From assembly GCA_943735955.1 (NCBI GenBank), contig OX030958.1, forward strand, positions 10,219,626 to 10,283,625: a stretch of DNA of 64,000 nucleotides, given 5' to 3'. Shown one piece after another: positions 55,884-64,000 of the stretch (positions are counted from its first letter, which is position 1; every line of letters starts with the position of its first letter). The notes below the pieces were generated by a model that saw only the letters and a list, made by a program, of their open reading frames with translations, made no database searches and was not told the origin of the DNA. The DNA comes from Piscicola geometra. Taxonomy: Eukaryota > Annelida > Clitellata > Hirudinida > Piscicolidae. The position numbers were made by a program, and so were the translations under genes.

Positions 55884-56870
55884 GTGAAGACGATGAAGAC
55901 GGTGAAGACGGTGAAGACGGTGAAGACGATGAAGACGGTGAAGACGATGAAGACGGTGAAGACGATGAAGACGGTGAAGACGATGAAGACGATGAAGACG
56001 GTGAAGACGGTGAAGACGATGAAGACGGTGAAGACGATGAAGACGGTGAAGACGATGAAGACGGTGAAGACGGTGAAGACGGTGAAGACGGTGAAGACGA
56101 AAGATGAAGACGGTGAAGACGATGAAGACGGTGAAGACGGTGAAGACGATGAAGACGGTGAAAACGGTGAAGACGAACGATGAAGACGATGAAGACGGTG
56201 AAGACGATGAAGACGGTGAAGACGATGAAGACGATGAAGACGATGAAGACGGTGAAGACGATGAAGACGATGAAGACGGTGAAGACGGTGAAGACGATGA
56301 AGACGGTGAAGACGATGAAGACGGTGAAGACGATGAAGACGGTGAAGACGGTGAAGACGAACGATGAAGACGATGAAGACGGTGAAGACGATGAAGACGA
56401 TGAAACCGGTGAAGACGATGAAGACGGTGAAGACGATGAAGACGGTGAAGACGGTGAAGACGAACGATGAAGACGATGAAGACGGTGAAGACGATGAAGA
56501 CGGTGAAGACGATGAAGACGGTGAAGACGGTGAAGACGAACGATGAAGACGATGAAGACGGTGAAGACGATGAAGACGGTGAAGACGATGAAGACGATGA
56601 AGACGGTGAAGACGATGAAGACGGTGAAGACGGTGAAGACGGTGAAGACGGTGAAGACGAACGATGAAGACGATGAAGACGGTGAAGACGATGAAGACGG
56701 TGAAGACGATGAAGACGATGAAGACGGTGAAGACGATGAAGACGATGAAGACGGTGAAGACGGTGAAGACGATGAAGACGGTGAAGACGATGAAGACGGT
56801 GAAGACGATGAAGACGGTGAAGACGGTGAAGACGAACGATGAAGACGATGAAGACGGTGAAGACGATGAA
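55840..56870. repeat. ~1.03-kb block repeated at 57858-58888
   Basis: Offset 2018. Junctions 56104, 56180, 56364, 56467, 56543, 56664 and 56839 pair with 58122, 58198, 58382, 58485, 58561, 58682 and 58857. It includes a full 475-bp cassette (56364-56838) and the GAAAGAT junction near 56100. The copies part just where the first has GAAACCGGT (about 56878) and the second has GAAGACGGT. Confidence 0.88.
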
Positions 56871-57169
56871 GACGATGAAACCGGTGAAGACGATGAAGAC
56901 GGTGAAGACGATGAAGACGGTGAAGACGGTGAAGACGAACGATGAAGACGATGAAGACGGTGAAGACGATGAAGACGGTGAAGACGATGAAGACGGTAAA
57001 GACGGTGAAGACGAACAATGAAGACGATGAAGACGGTGAAGACGATGAAGACGGTGAAGACGATGAAGACGATGAAGACGGTGAAGACGATGAAGACGGT
57101 GAAGACGGTGAAGACGGTGAAGACGGTGAAGACGATGAAGACGATGAAGACGGTGAAGACGGTGAAGAC

Positions 57170-57810
57170 GATGAAGACGGTGAAGACGATGAAGACGATG
57201 AAGACGAACGATGAAGACGATGAAGACGGTGAAGACGATGAAGACGGTGAAGACGATGAAGACGATGAAGACGGTGAAGACGATGAAGACGGTGAAGACG
57301 GTGAAAACGGTGAAGACGGTGAAGACGATGAAGACGATGAAGACGATGAAGACGGTGAAGACGATGAAGACGGTGAAGACGGTGAAGACGAACGAGGAAG
57401 ACGATGAAGACGGTGAAGACGATGAAGACGGTGAAGACGATGAAAACGATGAAGACGGTGAAGACGATGAAGACGGTGAAGACGGTGAACACGGTGAAGA
57501 CAGTGAAGACGATGAAGACGATGAAGACGGTGAAGACGATGAAGACGGTGAAGACGATGAAGACGGTGAAGACGGTGAAGACGAACGATGAAGACGATGA
57601 AGACGGTTAAGACGATGAAGACGATGAAACCGGTGAAGACGATGAAGACGGTGAAGACGATGAAGACGGTGAAGACGGTGAAGACGAACGATGAAGACGA
57701 TGAAGACGGTGAAGACGATGAAGACGGTGAAGACGGTGAAGACGAACGATGAAGACGATGAAGACGGTGAAGACGATGAAGACGGTGAAGACGATGAAGA
57801 CGATGAAGAC
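57170..57810. repeat. Block repeated at 59278-59918
   Basis: Junctions 57211, 57404 and 57691 recur at +2108 (59319, 59512 and 59799), including the GAACGAG junction, GATGAAAACGATG and GGTGAACACGG. It contains a compound marker, GGTTAAGAC followed three units later by GAAACCGGT (57604-57632). Confidence 0.86.
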
Positions 57811-57857
57811 GATGAAGACGGTGAAGACGATGAAGACGGTGAACACGGTGAACACGG

Positions 57858-58888
57858 TGAAGACGGTGAAGACGATGAAGACGATGAAGACGGTGAAGAC
57901 GGTGAAGACGATGAAGACGGTGAAGACGGTGAAGACGGTGAAGACGATGAAGACGGTGAAGACGATGAAGACGGTGAAGACGATGAAGACGGTGAAGACG
58001 ATGAAGACGATGAAGACGGTGAAGACGGTGAAGACGATGAAGACGGTGAAGACGATGAAGACGGTGAAGACGATGAAGACGGTGAAGACGGTGAAGACGG
58101 TGAAGACGGTGAAGACGAAAGATGAAGACGGTGAAGACGATGAAGACGGTGAAGACGGTGAAGACGATGAAGACGGTGAAAACGGTGAAGACGAACGATG
58201 AAGACGATGAAGACGGTGAAGACGATGAAGACGGTGAAGACGATGAAGACGATGAAGACGATGAAGACGGTGAAGACGATGAAGACGATGAAGACGGTGA
58301 AGACGGTGAAGACGATGAAGACGGTGAAGACGATGAAGACGGTGAAGACGATGAAGACGGTGAAGACGGTGAAGACGAACGATGAAGACGATGAAGACGG
58401 TGAAGACGATGAAGACGATGAAACCGGTGAAGACGATGAAGACGGTGAAGACGATGAAGACGGTGAAGACGGTGAAGACGAACGATGAAGACGATGAAGA
58501 CGGTGAAGACGATGAAGACGGTGAAGACGATGAAGACGGTGAAGACGGTGAAGACGAACGATGAAGACGATGAAGACGGTGAAGACGATGAAGACGGTGA
58601 AGACGATGAAGACGATGAAGACGGTGAAGACGATGAAGACGGTGAAGACGGTGAAGACGGTGAAGACGGTGAAGACGAACGATGAAGACGATGAAGACGG
58701 TGAAGACGATGAAGACGGTGAAGACGATGAAGACGATGAAGACGGTGAAGACGATGAAGACGATGAAGACGGTGAAGACGGTGAAGACGATGAAGACGGT
58801 GAAGACGATGAAGACGGTGAAGACGATGAAGACGGTGAAGACGGTGAAGACGAACGATGAAGACGATGAAGACGGTGAAGACGATGAA
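57858..58888. repeat. Second copy of block 55840-56870
   Basis: Offset 2018 from the first copy. It includes a 475-bp cassette at 58382-58856. The long segment before its GAAAGAT junction (57749-58121, 40 units) is slightly longer than its counterpart. Confidence 0.88.
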
Positions 58889-61259
58889 GACGATGAAGAC
58901 GGTGAAGACGATGAAGACGGTGAACACGGTGAACACGGTGAAGACGGTGAAGACGATGAAGACGATGAAGACGGTGAAGACGATGAAGACGGTGAAGACG
59001 GTGAAGACGAACGATGAAGACGATGAAGACGGTGAAGACGATGAAGACGGTGAAGACGATGAAGACGGTAAAGACGGTGAAGACGAACAATGAAGACGAT
59101 GAAGACGGTGAAGACGATGAAGACGGTGAAGACGATGAAGACGATGAAGACGGTGAAGACGATGAAGACGGTGAAGACGGTGAAGACGGTGAAGACGGTG
59201 AAGACGATGAAGACGATGAAGACGGTGAAGACGGTGAAGACGATGAAGACGGTGAAGACGATGAAGACGGTGAAGACGATGAAGACGGTGAAGACGATGA
59301 AGACGATGAAGACGAACGATGAAGACGATGAAGACGGTGAAGACGATGAAGACGGTGAAGACGATGAAGACGATGAAGACGGTGAAGACGATGAAGACGG
59401 TGAAGACGGTGAAAACGGTGAAGACGGTGAAGACGATGAAGACGATGAAGACGATGAAGACGGTGAAGACGATGAAGACGGTGAAGACGGTGAAGACGAA
59501 CGAGGAAGACGATGAAGACGGTGAAGACGATGAAGACGGTGAAGACGATGAAAACGATGAAGACGGTGAAGACGATGAAGACGGTGAAGACGGTGAACAC
59601 GGTGAAGACAGTGAAGACGATGAAGACGATGAAGACGGTGAAGACGATGAAGACGGTGAAGACGATGAAGACGGTGAAGACGGTGAAGACGAACGATGAA
59701 GACGATGAAGACGGTTAAGACGATGAAGACGATGAAACCGGTGAAGACGATGAAGACGGTGAAGACGATGAAGACGGTGAAGACGGTGAAGACGAACGAT
59801 GAAGACGATGAAGACGGTGAAGACGATGAAGACGGTGAAGACGGTGAAGACGAACGATGAAGACGATGAAGACGGTGAAGACGATGAAGACGGTGAAGAC
59901 GATGAAGACGATGAAGACGGTGAAGACGATGAAGACGGTGAAGACGGTGAAGACGGTGAAGACGGTGAAGACGGTGAAGACGAACGATGAAGACGATGAA
60001 GACGGTGAAGACGATGAAGACGGTGAAGACGATGAAGACGATGAAGACGGTGAAGACGATGAAGACGATGAAGACGGTGAAGACGGTGAAGACGATGAAG
60101 ACGGTGAAGACGATGAAGACGGTGAAGACGATGAAGACGGTGAAGACGGTGAAGACGAACGATGAAGACGATGAAGACGGTGAAGACGATGAAGACGATG
60201 AAACCGGTGAAGACGATGAAGACGGTGAAGACGATGAAGACGGTGAAGACGAACGATGAAGACGATGAAGACGGTGAAGACGATGAAGACGGTGAAGACG
60301 ATGAAGACGATGAAGACGGTGAAGACGATGAAGACGGTGAAGACGGTGAAGACGGTGAAGACGGTGAAGACGGTGAAGACGAACGATGAAGACGATGAAG
60401 ACGGTGAAGACGATGAAGACGGTGAAGACGATGAAGACGATGAAGACGGTGAAGACGATGAAGACGGTGAAGACGGTGAACACGGTGAAGACGGTGAAGA
60501 CGATGAAGACGATGAAGACGGTGAAGACGATGAAGACGGTGAAGACGATGAAGACGGTGAAGACGGTGAAGACGAACGATGAAGACGATGAAGACGGTTA
60601 AGACGATGAAGACGATGAAACCGGTGAAGACGATGAAGACGGTGAAGACGATGAAGACGGTGAAGACGGTGAAGACGAACGATGAAGACGATGAAGACGG
60701 TGAAGACGATGAAGACGGTGAAGACGATGAAGACGGTGAAGACGGTGAAGACGAACGATGAAGACGATGAAGACGGTGAAGACGATGAAGACGGTGAAGA
60801 CGATGAAGACGGTGAAGACGATGAAGACGATGAAGACGGTGAAGACGATGAAGACGGTGAAGACGGTGAAGACGGTGAAGACGGTGAAGACGGTGAAGAC
60901 GAACGATGAAGACGATGAAGACGGTGAAGACGATGAAGACGGTGAAGACGATGAAGACGATGAAGACGGTGAAGACGATGAAGACGATGAAGACGGTGAA
61001 GACGGTGAAGACGATGAAGACGGTGAAGACGATGAAGACGGTGAAGACGATGAAGACGGTGAAGACGGTGAAGACGAACGATGAAGACGATGAAGACGGT
61101 GAAGACGATGAAGACGATGAAACCGGTGAAGACGATGAAGACGGTGAAGACGATGAAGACGGTGAAGACGGTGAAGACGAACGATGAAGACGATGAAGAC
61201 GGTGAAGACGATGAAGACGGTGAAGACGATGAAGACGGTAAAGACGGTGAAGACGAACG

Positions 61260-62000
61260 ATGAAGACGATGAAGACGGTGAAGACGATGAAGACGGTGAA
61301 GACGATGAAGACGATGAAGACGGTGAAGACGATAAAGACGGTGAAGACGGTGAAGACGGTGAAGACGGTGAAGACGATGAAGACGATGAAGACGGTGAAG
61401 ACGGTGAAGACGATGAAGACGGTGAAGACGATGAAGACGGTGAAGACGATGAAGACGATGAAGACGAACGATGAAGACGATGAAGACGGTGAAGACGATG
61501 AAGACGGTGAAGACGATGAAGACGATGAAGACGGTGAAGACGATGAAGACGGTGAAGACGGTGAAAACGGTGAAGACGGTGAAGACGATGAAGACGATGA
61601 AGACGATGAAGACGGTGAAGACGATGAAGACGGTGAAGACGGTGAAGACGAACGAGGAAGACGATGAAGACGGTGAAGACGATGAAGACGGTGAAGACGA
61701 TGAAGACGATGAAGACGGTGAAGACGATGAAGACGGTGAAGACGGTGAACACGGTGAAGACGGTGAAGACGATGAAGACGATGAAGACGGTGAAGACGAT
61801 GAAGACGGTGAAGACGATGAAGACGGTGAAGACGGTGAAGACGAACGATGAAGACGATGAAGACGGTTAAGACGATGAAGACGATGAAACCGGTGAAGAC
61901 GATGAAGACGGTGAAGACGATGAAGACGGTGAAGACGGTGAAGACGAACGATGAAGACGATGAAGACGGTGAAGACGATGAAGACGGTGAAGACGATGAA
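61260..62000. repeat. Block repeated at 63318 to the window end
   Basis: Junctions 61260, 61471, 61655 and 61848 recur at +2058, and the compound GGTTAAGAC / GAAACCGGT marker at 61866 recurs at 63924. One difference is GGTGAAGACGATAAAG near 61328. The same compound marker also lies near 57607, 59715, 60598 and 62046, so this module has spread through the last 6.5 kb. Confidence 0.87.
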
Positions 62001-64000
62001 GACGGTGAAGACGGTGAAGACGAACGATGAAGACGATGAAGACGGTTAAGACGATGAAGACGATGAAACCGGTGAAGACGATGAAGACGGTGAAGACGAT
62101 GAAGACGGTGAAGACGGTGAAGACGAACGATGAAGACGATGAAGACGGTGAAGACGATGAAGACGGTGAAGACGATGAAGACGGTGAAGACGGTGAAGAC
62201 GAACGATGAAGACGATGAAGACGGTGAAGACGATGAAGACGGTGAAGACGATGAAGACGATGAAGACGGTGAAGACCATGAAGACGGTGAAGACGGTGAA
62301 GACGGTGAAGACGGTGAAGACGGTGAAGACGAACGATGAAGACGATGAAGACGGTGAAGACGATGAAGACGGTGAAGACGATGAAGACGATGAAGACGGT
62401 GAAGACGATGAAGACGATGAAGACGGTGAAGACGGTGAAGACGATGAAGACGGTGAAGACGGTGAAGACGGTGAAGACGGTGTAGACGAACGATGAAGAC
62501 GATGAAGACGGTGAAGACGATGAAGACGGTGAAGACGATGAAGACGATGAAGACGGTGAAGACGATGAAGACGATGAAGACGGTGAAGACGGTGAAGACG
62601 ATGAAGACGGTGAAGACGATGAAGACGGTGAAGACGATGAAGACGGTGAAGACGGTGAAGACGAACGATGAAGACGATGAAGACGGTGAAGACGATGAAG
62701 ACGATGAAACCGGTGAAGACGATGAAGACGGTGAAGACGATGAAGACGGTGAAGACGGTGAAGACGAACGATGAAGACGATGAAGACGGTGAAGACGATG
62801 AAGACGGTGAAGACGATGAAGACGGTAAAGACGGTGAAGACGAACGATGAAGACGATGAAGACGGTGAAGACGATGAAGACGGTGAAGACGATGAAGACG
62901 ATGAAGACGGTGAAGACGATGAAGACGGTGAAGACGGTGAAGACGGTGAAGACGGTGAAGACGATGAAGACGATGAAGACGGTGAAGACGGTGAAGACGA
63001 TGAAGACGGTGAAGACGATGAAGACGGTGATGACGATGAAGACGATGAAGACGGTGAAGACGGTGAAGACGATGAAGACGGTGAAGACGATGAAGACGGT
63101 GAAGACGATGAAGACGGTGAAGACGGTGAAGACGAACGATGAAGACGATGAAGACGGTGAAGACGATGAAGACGATGAAACCGGTGAAGACGATGAAGAC
63201 GGTGAAGACGATGAAGACGGTGAAGACGGTGAAGACGAACGATGAAGACGATGAAGACGGTGAAGACGATGAAGACGGTGAAGACGATGAAGACGGTAAA
63301 GACGGTGAAGACGAACGATGAAGACGATGAAGACGGTGAAGACGATGAAGACGGTGAAGACGATGAAGACGATGAAGACGGTGAAGACGATGAAGACGGT
63401 GAAGACGGTGAAGACGGTGAAGACGGTGAAGACGATGAAGACGATGAAGACGGTGAAGACGGTGAAGACGATGAAGACGGTGAAGACGATGAAGACGGTG
63501 AAGACGATGAAGACGATGAAGACGAACGATGAAGACGATGAAGACGGTGAAGACGATGAAGACGGTGAAGACGATGAAGACGATGAAGACGGTGAAGACG
63601 ATGAAGACGGTGAAGACGGTGAAAACGGTGAAGACGGTGAAGACGATGAAGACGATGAAGACGATGAAGACGGTGAAGACGATGAAGACGGTGAAGACGG
63701 TGAAGACGAACGAGGAAGACGATGAAGACGGTGAAGACGATGAAGACGGTGAAGACGATGAAGACGATGAAGACGGTGAAGACGATGAAGACGGTGAAGA
63801 CGGTGAACACGGTGAAGACGGTGAAGACGATGAAGACGATGAAGACGGTGAAGACGATGAAGACGGTGAAGACGATGAAGACGGTGAAGACGGTGAAGAC
63901 GAACGATGAAGACGATGAAGACGGTTAAGACGATGAAGACGATGAAACCGGTGAAGACGATGAAGACGGTGAAGACGATGAAGACGGTGAAGACGGTGAA

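Larger units (their letters stand above)
34455..59600 (-). other. 8381-codon open frame, not a credible gene
   Basis: The - strand has no stop codon in one frame for 25 kb, from a GTG to a TAG created by the junction variant GACTAACGAT. The translation shifts at every junction among Arg-Leu-His, Ser-Ser-Ser/Pro-Ser-Ser and Phe-Ile-Val/Phe-Thr-Val triads, because each 13-mer moves the frame by one. The other two - frames are also open over most of the same interval (35503-57492 and 36638-58936). Three overlapping frames without stops on one strand follow from repeat units that contain no TTA, CTA or TCA. There is no start context, domain or non-repetitive segment. I regard it as non-coding. 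Confidence 0.85.
1..64000. repeat. 9-bp satellite array filling the whole window
   Basis: The sequence is made of GAAGACGAT and GAAGACGGT units, often alternating as an 18-bp dimer, punctuated by a 13-bp junction unit GAAGACGAACGAT. No unique sequence of even 50 bp was seen. All units point the same way; no inverted block was found. Each unit is 7/9 purine on the + strand and holds one CpG. Point variants (for example GACAGT, GACAAT, GATGAT, GGTAAAG, GGAGAAG) are scattered but recur at matched places in duplicated blocks. I saw no gene, RNA gene or mobile element in any stretch. A eukaryotic heterochromatic satellite is the likeliest identity, inferred from size and homogenisation; the genome of origin is not identifiable from the sequence. 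Confidence 0.97.
35452..64000. repeat. Right satellite subfamily
   Basis: From 35495 onward the unit GAAACCGGT, a linked double change of GAAGACGGT, appears about 40 times. It is first seen at 35495-35500, again at 35966-35971, and last at 63944-63949. I saw none to the left. Other markers are the junction GAAAGAT (from 36889; only about two earlier examples, near 15888 and 18416), the junction GAACGAG (43649, 46632, 54806, 55739, 57393, 59501, 61655, 63712) and frequent GGTGAACACGG. Junction-linked GAAGAAGAT, the left-domain marker, is absent. Junction-free runs are longer here, up to 44 units. Confidence 0.8.

Noticed and set aside
34455..59600. A giant minus-strand gene of 8381 codons (and 7432- and 7329-codon neighbours)
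   Set aside because: All three minus frames are open together, the frame changes at every 13-mer, and the translation is only RLH, SSS/PSS and FIV/FTV triads. Stop-free composition explains the length.
43..63928. Hundreds of small + strand genes with MKT-repeat starts and acidic EDER ends
   Set aside because: They follow mechanically from the unit sequence plus a +1 shift per junction. Every one begins and ends at a junction, and none has a non-repeat segment or a recognisable start signal.
1..64000. CRISPR array (regular repeats with intervening segments)
   Set aside because: The segments between junctions are not unique spacers but the same 9-bp units, they vary from 0 to 44 units, and there is no leader or cas gene.
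1..64000. Telomeric repeat
   Set aside because: The unit does not resemble TTAGGG-like or TG-rich telomere motifs, and the array carries complex internal higher-order structure.
1..64000. Triplex (H-DNA) forming polypurine tract
   Set aside because: Purine runs are interrupted by C or T every few bases; the longest regular run in the units is only about five, too short for a stable intramolecular triplex.
1..64000. Coding repeats of an acidic EDD/EDG protein such as a calcium-binding or matrix protein
   Set aside because: The acidic frame is closed by TGA after each segment (EDER-stop), so no continuous acidic protein can be read across junctions, and no exon boundaries or unique flanks are present.
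1..64000. Pure assembly artefact
   Set aside because: Nested duplications with private substitutions and unit-multiple length changes look like real satellite evolution. Copy number and small indels still cannot be verified without reads.
1..64000. Inverted repeats or an embedded transposon
   Set aside because: No reverse-oriented units and no non-satellite stretch of 50 bp or more were seen on reading through the window.

Overview
The window is one uninterrupted stretch of satellite (tandem-repeat) DNA that runs off both ends, so the array is longer than 64 kb. I found no credible protein gene, tRNA, rRNA, CRISPR array, transposon, promoter or terminator. The + strand is built almost entirely from two 9-bp units, GAAGACGAT and GAAGACGGT, all in one orientation. 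At irregular intervals, commonly about 60-210 bp and about 110 bp on average in the left half, they are interrupted by a 13-bp junction unit, GAAGACGAACGAT. The junction is a GAAGACGAT unit in which ACGA has been duplicated (gaag-ACGA-ACGA-t). Every junction-to-junction distance I measured equals 13 + 9n (n from 0 to 44), so length has changed only by whole units.

This architecture explains the many open reading frames. On the + strand one frame has TGA every 9 bp, one reads (Met-Lys-Thr/Val-Lys-Thr)n and one reads (Glu-Asp-Asp/Glu-Asp-Gly)n. Each 13-mer moves the frame by one base, so every frame cycles MKT, then EDD/EDG, then EDER-stop, and is closed by the third segment. On the - strand the units contain no stop in any frame, so very long frames arise by default, up to 8381 codons. 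All three - frames are open together from about 36.6 to 57.5 kb, which marks them as a product of base composition.

The array has a nested higher-order structure. From 1 to about 19 kb there are copies of a 2.1-kb repeat, almost three tandem copies of a 1205-bp repeat, a 10.5-kb super-repeat and a 1.15-kb block duplicated 2528 bp apart. From 20 to 35 kb there are tandem duplications of 1707 bp, about 1.45 kb, about 0.8 kb and about 3.2 kb. At about 35.4 kb the set of diagnostic variants changes sharply. To the right the array is organised around a 475-bp cassette of four segments tagged by a linked double substitution (GAAACCGGT), with further duplications of 0.5-3 kb.

The sequence does not identify the organism. 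A homogenised satellite of this size with nested higher-order repeats is typical of eukaryotic heterochromatin (centromeric, pericentromeric or subtelomeric). That is inference; nothing here names a taxon. Extents of duplicated blocks come from matching junction spacings, rare variants and conceptual translations in two frames, not from a full base-by-base alignment, so edges are accurate to a few units at best. The most unusual properties are the frame-rotating 13-mer, the strict 9-bp quantisation and the sharp subfamily boundary near 35.4 kb.
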